In this document: positions 12,003 to 22,418 of the stretch, one piece after another
How positions within the stretch are numbered: position 1 is the stretch's first letter
Layout of the letters: each line of letters begins with the position of its first letter
From: Halomonas beimenensis
GTDB lineage: Bacteria > Pseudomonadota > Gammaproteobacteria > Pseudomonadales > Halomonadaceae
DNA length: 64,000 bases
Direction of reading: 5' to 3'
Assembly: GCF_002549795.1 (NCBI RefSeq)
Contig: NZ_CP021435.1
Coordinates: 186,001 to 250,000 of the forward strand
Translations under genes and position numbers: made by a program
Notes under the pieces: generated by a model
Seen by the model: the letters and a program-made list of their open reading frames with translations, nothing else
Databases searched by the model: none
Told to the model about the DNA's origin: nothing

Positions 12003-12383
12003 TCAGGCGAGCTGGACGGGGATGGCGTTGCTGGTGTGGCTGATCACGTTGCCTTCCTTCAGGTACACCAGCGCGGGCTCGTGGGCATCGAGCTCGGCGT
12101 CGGTGTACTGGGCATAGCTGCAGATGATCACGCGCTGGCCTTCGCCGGCCAGGTGGGCGGCGGCGCCGTTGACCGAGATCACCCGGGAGCCCTCCTCGGC
12201 GCGGATGGCATAGGTGGTGAAGCGCTGGCCGTTCTCGACGTTGTAGATCTGGATCTGCTCATTCTCGCGGATGCCGGACATGTCCAGCAGCTCGCCGTCG
12301 ATGGCACAGGAGCCCTCGTAGTTCAGCACGGCATGGGTGACGCGGGCCATGTGCAGCTTGGCCTTGAGCATGGTGGTCAGCAT
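12003..12383 (-). CDS. panD: Aspartate 1-decarboxylase precursor
   Basis: PanD makes beta-alanine from aspartate for pantothenate and coenzyme A synthesis. It is made as a proenzyme that cleaves itself between Gly24 and Ser25, leaving a pyruvoyl group; the site YEGSCAIDG is intact here. The 126-residue length is normal. Key residues RFTTYAI and the SVNGAAAHL loop are present. It is the last gene of the panB-panC-panD run, 34 bases after panC. The PanZ-like acetyltransferase at 51863 may assist its maturation. Confidence 0.97.
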   Translation of the reverse strand: MLTTMLKAKLHMARVTHAVLNYEGSCAIDGELLDMSGIRENEQIQIYNVENGQRFTTYAIRAEEGSRVISVNGAAAHLAGEGQRVIICSYAQYTDAELDAHEPALVYLKEGNVISHTSNAIPVQLA

Positions 12384-12417
12384 TCGAGCACTTCCTCTCG
12401 TGGCGGCGGCCGGGCCC

Positions 12418-13266
12418 TCAGCGGGGGAGGGTCAGCGTCAGGTTGTCGATCAGGCGGGTCGAGCCCAGGCGCGCCGCGGCCAGCAGCACGGCGTCGCGCG
12501 TCGTCTCGCCGACCGGGCCGAGGTCGGCGGCACGCAGTTCCAGGTAGTCGGGCGCGAAGCCTGCCTCGCTCAGGCGGGCCAGGCCCCGCGCCAGCGTGGC
12601 CTCGGTCGGCTCGCCGGCCTCCAGGGCATCGCGCAGCGCACACAGGGTGCGGTAGAGCTCCGGCGCCCGGGCGCGCTGGGCGTCGTCCAGGTAGCCGTTG
12701 CGCGAGGACAGCGCCAGGCCGTCCTCGGCGCGAACGATGGGCACGCCCACCACCTCCACGGGCAGGTGGAGATCGGCGACCAGCCGGCGGATCACCGCCA
12801 GCTGCTGGTAGTCCTTCTCCCCGAAACAGGCCAGGTCGGGCTGCACCAGGTGGAAGAGCATGGTGACGATGGTCGCCACGCCGTCGAAATGGCCCGGGCG
12901 CGAGCCGCCGCACAGCCCCTGCGATACCTCGGGTACGCTGACCCGGGTCTGGGCGTCGAGGCCGCGCGGGTAGATCGTGGCCTCGTCCGGGGCGAACAGC
13001 AGGTCGCAGCCGGCCGTCTCGAGCCGCGCCTGGTCCGCCGCCAGGGTGCGCGGATAGGCGTCCAGGTCCTCGCTGGGCCCGAACTGCATGGGATTGACGA
13101 AGATGGTGGCGACCACCACGTCGGCCCGGCGACGCGCCTCGGTGACCAGCGCCAGATGGCCGTCGTGCAGGTTGCCCATGGTCGGCACCAGGCCGACGGT
13201 CCGGCCCGCCCGGCGGTGGGCCGCCAGGGTCTCGCGCAGGGCGGGGATCGCGTGCAGGGTCCGCAT
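12418..13266 (-). CDS. panC: Pantothenate synthetase
   Basis: PanC joins pantoate and beta-alanine with ATP to give pantothenate. The 282-residue product (283 in E. coli) has [14 protein letters not shown] with the HxGH nucleotide-binding motif, GEKDYQQL, and ALSSRNGYL, a KMSKS-like motif. The ATG at 13266 overlaps the panB stop by one base (TGATG), and the N-terminus [12 protein letters not shown] aligns with the family, so longer in-frame upstream starts are rejected. It sits between panB and panD. Confidence 0.97.
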   Translation of the reverse strand: MRTLHAIPALRETLAAHRRAGRTVGLVPTMGNLHDGHLALVTEARRRADVVVATIFVNPMQFGPSEDLDAYPRTLAADQARLETAGCDLLFAPDEATIYPRGLDAQTRVSVPEVSQGLCGGSRPGHFDGVATIVTMLFHLVQPDLACFGEKDYQQLAVIRRLVADLHLPVEVVGVPIVRAEDGLALSSRNGYLDDAQRARAPELYRTLCALRDALEAGEPTEATLARGLARLSEAGFAPDYLELRAADLGPVGETTRDAVLLAAARLGSTRLIDNLTLTLPR

Positions 13267-14057
13267 CAGAAGGAGTGCTCCTCGGCGGGGAAGCGCCGCG
13301 CCTTGACGTCCTCGTGGTAGCGCCGGAAGGCACCCGGGATGTCCTCGGCCTCCGCCATGAAGTTCTTGACGAAGCGCGGGGTCCGCCCGCCGGTGACCCC
13401 GAGCACGTCGTGCATCACCAGGATCTGGCCGTCGGTGTGGGCGCCGGCGCCGATGCCGATGACCGGCACCTCCAGGGCCTCGGCCACGGCACGGCCCAGG
13501 CTCGCCGGCACGCACTCGAGCAGGATCACCGAGGCGCCGGCCTCGACCAGGATGCGGGCATCCTCGAGGATGCGGCTGGCCTGGTCGGCGTCGCGGCCCT
13601 GGCCCTTGTAGCCGCCGAGCTGGTAGACGGTCTGGGGCGTCAGGCCCAGATGGGCACAGACCGGCACGCCCCGGCGGGTCAGCTCGCGGATCCCGTCGGC
13701 CATCCAGGCCTCGCCCTCCACCTTGACCAGCTCGGCCCCGGCGCGCATCAGCTCGCCGGCATCCTGCAGCAGTCGCTCGGTGCTCGCGTTGCTCATGAAG
13801 GGCAGGTCCACCATCAGCAGGCTCGCGCCCTTGCCCCGGGCCACGCAGCGGGTGTGGTAGCAGACCTCGTCGAGGGTCACCGGCAGGGTGCTGGCGTGCC
13901 CCTGGAGCACCATGCCCAGGGAATCGCCGACCAGCAGGACCTCGATCCCGGCGTCGCTGGCGGCGCGGGCGAAGGACGCATCGTAGGCGGTCAGGCAGCT
14001 GAAGGTCTCACCGGCGCGCTTGAAGGCCTGGAGCGTGCTCAGGGTGACAGGTTTCAT
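13266..14057 (-). CDS. panB: 3-methyl-2-oxobutanoate hydroxymethyltransferase
   Basis: PanB adds a hydroxymethyl group from 5,10-methylene-THF to alpha-ketoisovalerate, the first step to pantoate. The 263-residue protein (264 in E. coli) shows [28 protein letters not shown] at its start (metal-binding Asp residues), VKVEGE, and [15 protein letters not shown]. It heads the panBCD genes and is separated from folK by 115 bases that carry TGTTAC inverted repeats. Confidence 0.97.
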   Translation of the reverse strand: MKPVTLSTLQAFKRAGETFSCLTAYDASFARAASDAGIEVLLVGDSLGMVLQGHASTLPVTLDEVCYHTRCVARGKGASLLMVDLPFMSNASTERLLQDAGELMRAGAELVKVEGEAWMADGIRELTRRGVPVCAHLGLTPQTVYQLGGYKGQGRDADQASRILEDARILVEAGASVILLECVPASLGRAVAEALEVPVIGIGAGAHTDGQILVMHDVLGVTGGRTPRFVKNFMAEAEDIPGAFRRYHEDVKARRFPAEEHSF

Positions 14058-14106
14058 GGCGTGCTCTCGTGTCGTTCGCGGACGGCCGGCGTGACGCCGG
14101 GTCCCT

Positions 14107-14189
14107 GTGTAACCCGCAATTGTTACCCGAAGCGGGCGGAGGTGTCGATAGGTAACACTCGGCCGTCACCGCTCAGGGTTCGGGTAACA
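14107..14189. promoter_or_regulatory. Cluster of TGTTAC-type half-sites between folK and panB
   Basis: TGTTACC at 14121-14127 faces GGTAACA at 14151-14157, forming an inverted repeat with a 23-base spacer. A related GTGTAACC lies just left (near 14107) and another GTAACA at 14184-14189 inside the folK end. The same half-site pair stands upstream of the crcZ-like gene, where it is a candidate CbrB site. No sigma-54 promoter was found next to this cluster, so its role is uncertain. Confidence 0.35.
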
Positions 14190-14670
14190 CCGGGCGCAGG
14201 CCGTCCCGTGTCAGGTCGTCGGCGAGGTCCGCCACGCACCGGCCATCGGGCAGCGACAGCTCCGGCGCGAGCTCGGCCAGGGGCACCAGGACGAAGGCCC
14301 GCCGGGTCATCTCCGGATGGGGCAGGATCAGCCGCGGCGTAGCCATCCGTCGCTCGTCGAAGAGCAGCAGGTCCAGGTCCAGGGTGCGGGGCCCCCAGCG
14401 GCGTCCCCGGACCCGGCCATGGCGCTGCTCCAGGGCCTGGAGCTGGTCGAGCAGGGCCAGCGGCGACAGCCGGGTCTCCAGCTCGGCCACGGCATTGACG
14501 AAGTCGGCCTGGTCGGCGGGGCCGACGGGGCGGCTGGCGTAGCGACGCGAGGCCTGGCGACGGCGGGTCAGCGGCAGGGCGTCGAGCTCGTCCAGGGCGC
14601 GCTCCACATGCTCGTGGGGCCCGTCCAGGTTGCTGCCCAGGCCGATCCAGGCGCGATGCGGCGGGTTCAT
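14173..14670 (-). CDS. folK: 2-amino-4-hydroxy-6-hydroxymethyldihydropteridine pyrophosphokinase
   Basis: FolK (HPPK) transfers pyrophosphate from ATP to 6-hydroxymethyl-dihydropterin in folate synthesis. The 165-residue protein begins MNPPHRAWIGLGSNL; GLGSNL, the central WGPRTLDLDLLLF (metal-binding Asp pair) and LPHPEMTRRAFVLVPL are the family signatures. The ATG at 14670 overlaps the pcnB stop by four bases (ATGA), supporting this start over longer upstream frames. The order pcnB-folK-panB is that of Pseudomonas. Confidence 0.95.
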   Translation of the reverse strand: MNPPHRAWIGLGSNLDGPHEHVERALDELDALPLTRRRQASRRYASRPVGPADQADFVNAVAELETRLSPLALLDQLQALEQRHGRVRGRRWGPRTLDLDLLLFDERRMATPRLILPHPEMTRRAFVLVPLAELAPELSLPDGRCVADLADDLTRDGLRPVLPEP

Positions 14671-16064
14671 GACTCGCCGGAGGGCTTGCGTGGCTTGCGA
14701 CGGCGACGACGACGCTTGCGCGGCGCGCCGCTGCCGGCGGGGTCGGCGCCGGCCTTGCTCAGCAGTCGTCGCTGCTCGTGCTCGTCGGCGTCCTGGAAGG
14801 CGGTCCACCAGTCGCCCAGGCCCGGCTCGAGTTCGCCGGCCGCCTCGCGGATCAGCAGGAAATCGTAGGCGGCCCGGAAGCGCGGGTGTTCCCGGGTCTG
14901 GAAGACGCGCTTGCCGCGACGCAACGGCAGGCGCTGCTGCAGGTCCCAGATGTCGCGCATCGGCAGACTGAAGCGCTTGGGGATGGCGACATGCTGGAGC
15001 TGGCGGGAGATGACCTGCTGGGACGCGGCCTGCAGCGCGGGGATGGGCGGCATGCCATCGTCCTCGAGCGCCTTCTGGCGTTGCTGGACGGGTCCCCAGA
15101 GCAGGGCGGCGAAGAGGAAGGCCGGGGTCACCGGGCGTTCCTCGTGAATGCGCTTGTCGGTGCTGGCCAGGGCCTGCTCGATGACGGCCTCCGCCCAGGG
15201 CAGCTCGGCCATGGCCTCGTCGGCCTCGGGGAACAGCATGGCGAACAGGCCATAGTCGCGCAGCAGCCGGAAGGTCTCCACGCCATGACCGGCCATGAAC
15301 AGCTTGAGCACCTCATCGAACAGACGGGCCGGCGGCACCTGGAGCAGCAGCGGGGCCAGCTCGGCGATGGGCGCCTCGGTCTCCGGGGCGAGGTGGAAGT
15401 CGAGCTTGGCCGCGAAGCGCACGGCCCGCAGCATGCGCACCGGGTCCTCGCGGTAGCGGGTCGCCGGGTCGCCGATCAGGCGCAGGGTGCGCGACTCGAT
15501 GTCCCGTACGCCGTCGGCGAAGTCGTGGATCGAGAAGTCGGCGATGCTGTAGTAGAGGGCATTGACCGTGAAGTCCCGGCGCAGGGCGTCTTCCTCGATG
15601 TTGCCCCAGACGTTGTCGCGCAGCAGCATGCCGTCGTCGGACTGTTGGGCGATATGGTCGCCATGGTCGTCGCCGGGCTTGCCGCGGAAGGTGGTCACCT
15701 CGATCACTTCGCGGCCGAAGCGGACATGCACGATACGGAAGCGACGGCCGATGATCCGCGAGTTGCGGAACAGCTCCCGGACCTGTTCGGGCGTGGCATC
15801 GGTGGCCACGTCGAAGTCCTTGGGCATGCGGCCCAACAGGGAATCGCGGATGCAGCCCCCCACCAGGAAGGCTTCATGGCCGGCGTTGTGCAGCCGGTAC
15901 AGCACCTTGAGGGCGGCGTCGCTGAAGTGCTGGCGCGATACCGGATGCTCCTGACGGGGAATGACGCGCAGCACGGGGCGGCTGGCGGACGCGTCCTGCG
16001 GGCCGAACAGCGACCGGAGATGCTCGCCGGGGCTCTGCAGGAAGCGGGTAAAACCTTTGATCAT
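14667..16064 (-). CDS. pcnB: Poly(A) polymerase I
   Basis: PcnB adds 3' poly(A) tails to RNAs, marking them for decay by PNPase and other exonucleases. The 465-residue protein has the nucleotidyltransferase core AFLVGGCIRDSLLGRMPKDFD (about 62-82, with the DxD catalytic pair), the RRDFTVNALYY region, the HERPVTPAFLFAALLW region, and a very basic Arg/Lys tail (RKRRRRRRKPRKP) used for RNA binding. The start MIKGFTRFLQ was chosen because a sigma-70 promoter lies at 16103-16130, downstream of the longer frame's start. folK is coupled to its 3' end. Confidence 0.95.
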   Translation of the reverse strand: MIKGFTRFLQSPGEHLRSLFGPQDASASRPVLRVIPRQEHPVSRQHFSDAALKVLYRLHNAGHEAFLVGGCIRDSLLGRMPKDFDVATDATPEQVRELFRNSRIIGRRFRIVHVRFGREVIEVTTFRGKPGDDHGDHIAQQSDDGMLLRDNVWGNIEEDALRRDFTVNALYYSIADFSIHDFADGVRDIESRTLRLIGDPATRYREDPVRMLRAVRFAAKLDFHLAPETEAPIAELAPLLLQVPPARLFDEVLKLFMAGHGVETFRLLRDYGLFAMLFPEADEAMAELPWAEAVIEQALASTDKRIHEERPVTPAFLFAALLWGPVQQRQKALEDDGMPPIPALQAASQQVISRQLQHVAIPKRFSLPMRDIWDLQQRLPLRRGKRVFQTREHPRFRAAYDFLLIREAAGELEPGLGDWWTAFQDADEHEQRRLLSKAGADPAGSGAPRKRRRRRRKPRKPSGES

Positions 16065-16102
16065 GCGGCGTTGTCGACTCGCGGGGGATTCGAAAAGCGT
16101 TG

Positions 16103-16130
16103 AGTGTAGCGGACCCCCGACACCTTGCAA
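16103..16130 (-). promoter_or_regulatory. Sigma-70 promoter of pcnB
   Basis: On the minus strand TTGCAA (16130-16125) and TACACT (16108-16103) are 16 bases apart. Transcription would start about 30 bases before the pcnB ATG. It lies after the terminator of the crcZ-like RNA, so pcnB can be expressed independently of cbrAB. Confidence 0.6.
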
Positions 16131-16162
16131 AGCGTGGGGGGTTCTGGCAAGCGTCGTCCGGA

Positions 16163-16195
16163 AAGGAAACGGGGGAGGCCGTTGGCCTCCCCCGT
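16163..16195 (-). terminator. Intrinsic terminator of the crcZ-like RNA
   Basis: On the minus strand ACGGGGGAGGCC-AAC-GGCCTCCCCCGT forms a 12-bp stem with a 3-base loop, followed by TTCCTTTCC. It separates the RNA from the pcnB promoter. Confidence 0.85.
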
Positions 16196-16659
16196 GAAGC
16201 AGGATGCAGCATCCCTGCTGCTGATTCTTCTTCGTGATGGCGCATCGCCTTGAATACGCACCACAGTCACCAAGGAATTTTCAGGCAAGCAATGTTGTTG
16301 TCTTTGTTGACGTTCCTGAGGGCGACCGCCTCGTATTCAAAACAATAATCCAACCACGACGGCATGGTGTTTGCCTCCCCCCGCCGTCTTGTTGTTGTTG
16401 ACGGGGGTGCACCTGGCGGCCCTTGTTCTTGTTGGTGGCCGGGGTTGGTGCGTCGCGTCCTGATTCCGGACTTCGAGCGAATTGTTGTTGTTGCCTCGAA
16501 GGACTCGCGCCCTGGTGCCGCTGCTGTTCTTGTTGTCGGCGTGGCGCTCGAGTGTCTTCGGCCCGGGGTCTTGTTGTTGTTATGAGCTCGGGCCCGTCAC
16601 CGCTCGCGAACCTTGTTGTGATTGTTGGCCGCGGGTGGCATCCGGCGTTGTTTTTCTTG
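16163..16659 (-). ncRNA. crcZ: Predicted CrcZ-like Hfq/Crc-sequestering small RNA
   Basis: An RNA of about 497 bases is predicted from a sigma-54 promoter (16685-16670, start near 16659) to an intrinsic terminator at 16195-16163. Eight A-rich motifs of the CAACAA/AANAANAA type occur on the minus strand, at about 16659-16648, 16627-16613, 16583-16571, 16535-16527, 16493-16482, 16434-16423, 16400-16389 and 16309-16293, separated by GC-rich segments. In Pseudomonas, CrcZ (about 400 bases) lies between cbrB and pcnB, is switched on by CbrB and sigma-54, and binds Hfq/Crc through such motifs to lift catabolite repression. Position, promoter type and motifs all agree. There is no protein-like reading frame that fits the context. 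The family assignment is by architecture, not by alignment. Confidence 0.85.
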
Positions 16660-16669
16660 TCCTGAATAT

Positions 16670-16685
16670 AGCAGGGGCTGTGCCA
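16670..16685 (-). promoter_or_regulatory. Sigma-54 (-24/-12) promoter of the crcZ-like RNA
   Basis: The minus strand reads TGGCACAGCCCCTGCT. The invariant GG and GC are exactly ten bases apart, and TGGCAC is the consensus -24 box. The start is predicted 12 bases downstream of the GC, at about 16659. The neighbouring response regulator CbrB has the GAFTGA motif needed to activate such promoters. Confidence 0.85.
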
Positions 16686-16759
16686 TGTTGTGAAAAATGC
16701 AATAATAACAACTACATGCGATTTTCGGTGTGATCGCCGCGCCCGAGGCGTCCGATGAG

Positions 16760-16810
16760 TGTTACCCCCGTAGCCCCCTCGTGGGGCAGGAGGTGTGTGG
16801 GAAGGTAACA
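16760..16810. promoter_or_regulatory. Candidate CbrB binding sites upstream of crcZ
   Basis: TGTTAC (16760-16765) and GTAACA (16805-16810) form an inverted pair with 39 bases between them, about 100 and 150 bases upstream of the predicted RNA start, where enhancer-binding proteins act. TGTTAC-type inverted repeats are recalled as the CbrB target in Pseudomonas; the wide spacing here may differ from published sites. Confidence 0.55.
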
Positions 16811-16901
16811 AATGGGGCGAAACACCCGCGCCGAGGTCGAAGAAGCGCGCCCGCAGCCGGAGCCGCGGGCGCTGGCACTTTGGTCGGGTTGACGGGCGGC
16901 G

Positions 16902-18288
<1,387 letters not shown>

Positions 18289-18311
<23 letters not shown>

Positions 18312-21243
18312 CGGTGCTCTCAGCATCCTCTTGGTTGAGGGGCAGCCACAGGTTGATGCGGGTGCCGCTGTCCTGTCCGGGGGGAGGGGACTCGATGTCG
18401 ATCTGGCCGCCGTGTTCGGCGACGATGCTGTAGACCAGCGGCAGGCCGAGCCCCGTGCCTTCACCGGCCGGCTTGGTGGTGGTGAAGGGTTCGAAGAGGT
18501 GGTCGCGCACGCTGGCGTCGATGCCGTGGCCCTCGTCGGTGACGGTGACCAGCAGCCAGTCGTCCCGTGGCTCGGCGTCCACGATCACCCGCCCCCCGGG
18601 GGTGCTGGCGTCACGGGCATTGCCGAGCAGGTTGATCATCACCTGTTGCAGGCGCTGGGCGTCGCCGGATACCTCGGGCGTCGAAGGGCAACGGTTCTCG
18701 TAGCGGATATCCTCCCCCGAGCGGGCAAGGTGGATCAAGTGCAGGGCCTCGTCGGTGACCTCGGCCATCGACACCGGCACGAAGCCCGCGCCGGTCACGT
18801 GACGCCCGCCGTGGGCGAAGCCCACCAGCGAGCCGACGATCCGCGACACCCGATCGGTGAGTTGCTGGATCTGGTCGGCGGTCTCAAGCAGCACCGGGTC
18901 GTCGGTGTCGTAGCGCAGGTTCTGCGCCAGCGAGGAGATCCCGGTGATGGGATTGCCGATCTCGTGGGCCACGCCGGCGGCCAGCTGGCCGATGGAGGCC
19001 AGCCGCGCGGCATGCACCAGCTCGTCCTCCAGCCACTTCATCTCGCTGTGGTCCTCCACCAGGATGACGTTGCCGCCGGGTTCGTGCTCTTCGCCGTGCA
19101 GCTCGGCCTTGTGAAGGCTCAGGTAGCGCTGGCCCCGGGCCAGCTCCACCGGTTGCTTGTAGAGGTGGCTGTGGGGTTCGGCGAGGATGCGGCCGAGCAG
19201 CTCGTTCCAGGGCGGCGGCAGGGTGTCCCGGTGGGCGCCGATCACCGACTCCCCGGCGATGCCGGAGAGCTCGGCGAGGGCGTCGTTCCACATCAGCAGC
19301 TCGCCGTCCTCGCCGAAGGCACAGAGCCCCACCGGCAGCCGGGTCAGGGTTCGCCGGTGATAGCGACGCAACCCGTCGAGCTCCCGGGCCAGCCCGGTGA
19401 GGCGCGAGCGGTAGGCTTCCAGGCGGCTCTCGACGAAGTGGATGTCCTCGGTGGCGCCGGGACCGTCCTGGCGATAGGGCAGGAAGCGGTCGACGATGTC
19501 CTGGGCCACCGAGGGGCCCATCAGCCCGGAGAGATTGGCCTGGATTCGGTCGCGCAGCCGGCGCAGCGCATAGGGGCGGCCGTCCAGCGGTGACAGCTGC
19601 AGCGCCGACAGGGCCCGGTCCACCTCGCGATCGGCGACCTCCTCGCCCAGGGCCCGGGCCAGGTGCCGCTTGATCTCCACGCCGCTGGTCGCCACCAGGG
19701 GCAGGCGCATGGGACGCACCACGGCGTCCACGGAGCAGGCCTCGGCGGCGGCGCGCTCGCCGGCCGAGGTCCGGGTGGCCAGCGACACCAGGATGAAGGT
19801 GAGCACGTTGACGGCCAGCGAGACCAGGGTGATCACGTACCAGTGGGGCTCGTCGGCCAGCACCTCCAGGCCGGGCGGCAGGATGACCAGCCCCGGATGC
19901 TCGCTGAGCAACGGGACCCAGAGGCCCAGCAGCCAGACCGCCGTGCCCATCAGCAGCCCCGTGACCATGCCCTTGCGGTTGGCCCCCGGCCAGTAGAGCA
20001 GGGCCAGCATGCCGGGCAGGCACTGGGCCATCCCGCTGAAGGAGGTCACCGCCAGGGTGGAGAGATCGTGGTTCACCCCCACGGTGCGGTAGAACAGCCA
20101 GCCGCCGACCACCACCGCGGCGATCAGTCCCCGGCGCAGCCAGCGCAGCCAGCGGTAGAGGTCGGGCTGGGCGATGGGCGGATGCGCCACCAGGACCAGG
20201 TGGTTGAGGATCATCCCCGACAGGGCCAGGGAGATGATGATCATGGTGCCGCTCGCCGCGGCGAGGCCGGCGATGAAGGCCAGGGCCCCCACCCACCAGG
20301 AGGACGACAGGCCGAAGGCCAGGTAGGCCGCCCCGGTGGCGTCCAGGTCGACCCCCAACCGCTGGCCGCCCCAGAGGATCAGCGGCACCGGCAGGGCCAT
20401 CAGCAGCAGGAAGAGCGGCAGGGCCCAGCCGGCCTGGAGCAGGGTGCGCCGGCCGAGGGGCTCGGCGAAGGTGATATGGAACATGTGCGGCATCAGGAAG
20501 GCCGCGGCGAAGAACAGCAGCAGCAGGGTTCGCCAGTGGGCCGGATCCAGGGGGTGGGTCTCGGCCTGGACGGGATGCCCCGGCCCGTCCAGCCAGGCCT
20601 GGAGGTCGGCGGGGCCGTCGAAGATGCCGTACAGCGCGAAGGCGCCCAGGGCCAGCATGGCGCCCAGCTTGACCACCGACTCGAAGGCGATGGCCGCCAG
20701 CAGGCTGTCCTGGCGGGCGTTGAGATGGGTGTGCCGGGCGCCGAAGAGGATCGCGAACAGGGCGATCAGGCAGCTGAAGCCCAGGGCCAGCCACTCCCGG
20801 GAGCCGGCCCCGGTGAGCAGGTGGATGGCATGGCCCATGGTCTGCACCTGCAGGGCGAGCAGCGGCAGCACCGCCAGCAGGCTGACCAGGGTGATCAGGG
20901 TGCCGACCCAGCGAGAGCGGAAGCGGAAGGCGAAGAGGTCGGCAAGGGAGGCCAGCTGGTAGGTGCGCGCCATGCGCTGGATGGGTACCAGCAGCACCGG
21001 GGCGAGCAGGAAGGCCCCGGCCGCGCCCAGGTAGTAGGCCAGGTAGCCGAAGCCACTGCGGCTGGCCTGCTCCAGGCTGCCGTACACCGCCCAGGCACTG
21101 GCATAGACCCCCAGGGCCAGGAGGTGGACGGCAGGGTGGCGGACCAGGCGGGCCGGCAGCCAGCCGCGCTCCACGGCCAGCGCGCAGAGGAACAGCAGCA
21201 GCAGATAGCCGACGCCCAGGGTCAGCAGGCCGGTCAGGCTCAT
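18289..21243 (-). CDS. cbrA: Sensor histidine kinase CbrA with SLC5-type transporter domain
   Basis: The 984-residue protein (983 in P. aeruginosa, from memory) has an unusual N-terminal sodium:solute-symporter-like domain with about 13 membrane segments (1-510), a STAC-type linker region, a PAS domain (about 620-730, [27 protein letters not shown]), a histidine kinase domain with phospho-acceptor His760 in [13 protein letters not shown], and an ATPase domain with N, G1 (DEGHGID) and G2 (GTGLGLPL) boxes. CbrA may couple histidine uptake or flux to signalling through CbrB. The neighbours cbrX-like, cbrB, crcZ-like RNA and pcnB give the full Pseudomonas locus. Confidence 0.93.
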
Positions 21244-21255
21244 CGAGACGGCTCC

Positions 21256-21435
21256 CTAACGGCGTTCATCGAGTCGACGCTTGCGTTCCAGCCACAGGGT
21301 CAGGGCGATCAGCACGCCCCAGATCAGGAAGGGACGGTACCAGGCGACCCCGGGGCTGCCCCAGCCGCTCATCAGCAGCGGCGACAGCAGGTAGCCCCCG
21401 AGCACCAGGAAGAGCACGATGCGGTAGACGTACAC
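21256..21435 (-). CDS. Small membrane protein, CbrX-like
   Basis: A 59-residue reading frame starts with GTG, preceded five bases upstream by GAGGAG, and ends 12 bases before the cbrA ATG. It has two hydrophobic stretches, one near the start (VYRIVLFLVLGGYLLSPLLM) and one near the end (PFLIWGVLIALTLWL), and a basic C-terminal tail (ERKRRLDERR). In Pseudomonas a small gene, cbrX, lies at this position and is translationally linked to cbrA. The frame fills the whole gap between gluQ and cbrA. Function is not known to me beyond a likely role in cbrA expression. Confidence 0.75.
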   Translation of the reverse strand: MYVYRIVLFLVLGGYLLSPLLMSGWGSPGVAWYRPFLIWGVLIALTLWLERKRRLDERR

Positions 21436-21444
21436 GGGGTCTCC

Positions 21445-22338
21445 TCAGACGGCGGTGTCCCGCAGCGGGCGCTCGAGCTCGGCCAGCAGCCGGGTCGGGT
21501 CCCAGTGGGCGATGGCCCAGGCCAGCTGCTCGGTCGCCGGGGCCGAGGCCAGCTCGGCGGGGGGCGCCTGGTCCAGGGCGACCAGGGCGCGATGCAGCAA
21601 GGGCCGAGCCTCGGGCTCGGTGGCCGGCAGGGGCGGGGCCAGGTTCTGCTTGGACAGCTTCTGGCCGTCGTCGCCGAGGATCAGCGGCAGATGCAGATAG
21701 CGGGGTTCGGGCAGGCCCAGGGCATGCTGGAGCTGGCGCTGCCAGGGGGTGTTGTCGAGCAGGTCGGCGCCGCGCACCACCTCGGTGATGCCCTGGTCCG
21801 CGTCGTCCACCACCACGGCGAGCTGGTAGGCCCAGAGATCGTCCTTGCGCTTGAGCACCACGTCGCCGAGCGCGGCCGGGTCGAGGGTCTGGAGTCCGAA
21901 CAGCCGGTCCTGCCAGCGGATCGGCCGCGGCCCCAGGTCGCTGCGCAGCCGCCAGGCCACCGGCTTGCCGGGCTCCTCGAGGCCGTCACGGCACCAGCCC
22001 GGATAGACGGGATGCTCGCGCCACTGCTTGCGGGAGCAGCTGCAGGGGTAGGCCAGCCCGCGTGCCTCGAGGCGCTTCAGGGCCTCGGCATAGGCCTGAC
22101 CGCGGTCCTGCTGGTAACGGACGCGGCCGTCCCAGTGCAGGCCGAAGGCCTCCAGCTGGCGCAGGATGGTGTCCGCCGCCCCGGGCGGGCAGCGTGGCGG
22201 GTCGATGTCCTCGATGCGCAGGGCCCAGTGGCCCCGGGCGTGACGGGCGTCGAGGAAACTGGCCAGGGCGGCGACCAGCGATCCGAAGTGCAGGGGCCCC
22301 GAGGGCGTCGGGGCGAAGCGGCCACGGTAGGCGTTCAT
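21445..22338 (-). CDS. gluQ: Glutamyl-Q tRNA(Asp) synthetase
   Basis: GluQ-RS attaches glutamate to the queuosine base of tRNA-Asp. It resembles the catalytic domain of GluRS without an anticodon-binding domain, which agrees with the 297-residue length. Visible motifs are [16 protein letters not shown] (HIGH-type), zinc-binding cysteines in [10 protein letters not shown] and YPGWCRDG, and DGQKLSKQN (KMSKS-type). The ATG at 22338 gives [11 protein letters not shown]; longer upstream frames lack homology. Its linkage to dksA upstream is conserved in gammaproteobacteria. Confidence 0.95.
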   Translation of the reverse strand: MNAYRGRFAPTPSGPLHFGSLVAALASFLDARHARGHWALRIEDIDPPRCPPGAADTILRQLEAFGLHWDGRVRYQQDRGQAYAEALKRLEARGLAYPCSCSRKQWREHPVYPGWCRDGLEEPGKPVAWRLRSDLGPRPIRWQDRLFGLQTLDPAALGDVVLKRKDDLWAYQLAVVVDDADQGITEVVRGADLLDNTPWQRQLQHALGLPEPRYLHLPLILGDDGQKLSKQNLAPPLPATEPEARPLLHRALVALDQAPPAELASAPATEQLAWAIAHWDPTRLLAELERPLRDTAV

Positions 22339-22371
22339 GGACGGCTCCGGGGCGGGGTGGCGATCAGGCGT

Positions 22372-22393
22372 ACGGGCACCCGGGGGTGCCCGT
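22372..22393. terminator. Hairpin between dksA and gluQ
   Basis: ACGGGCACC (22372-22380) pairs with GGTGCCCGT (22385-22393) around a 4-base loop. There is no T run on either side, so it may be a weak or factor-dependent terminator after dksA. Confidence 0.4.
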
Positions 22394-22418
22394 CGAGGGA
22401 CGGCGTCGTGACCCGCAT

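Noticed and set aside
16281..16811. A 176-codon minus-strand frame rich in Gln, Arg and Thr between cbrB and pcnB
   Set aside because: Its Gln/Asn-rich runs are simply CAACAA motifs read as codons, it spans the sigma-54 promoter, and its composition is not protein-like. The RNA interpretation explains the region better.
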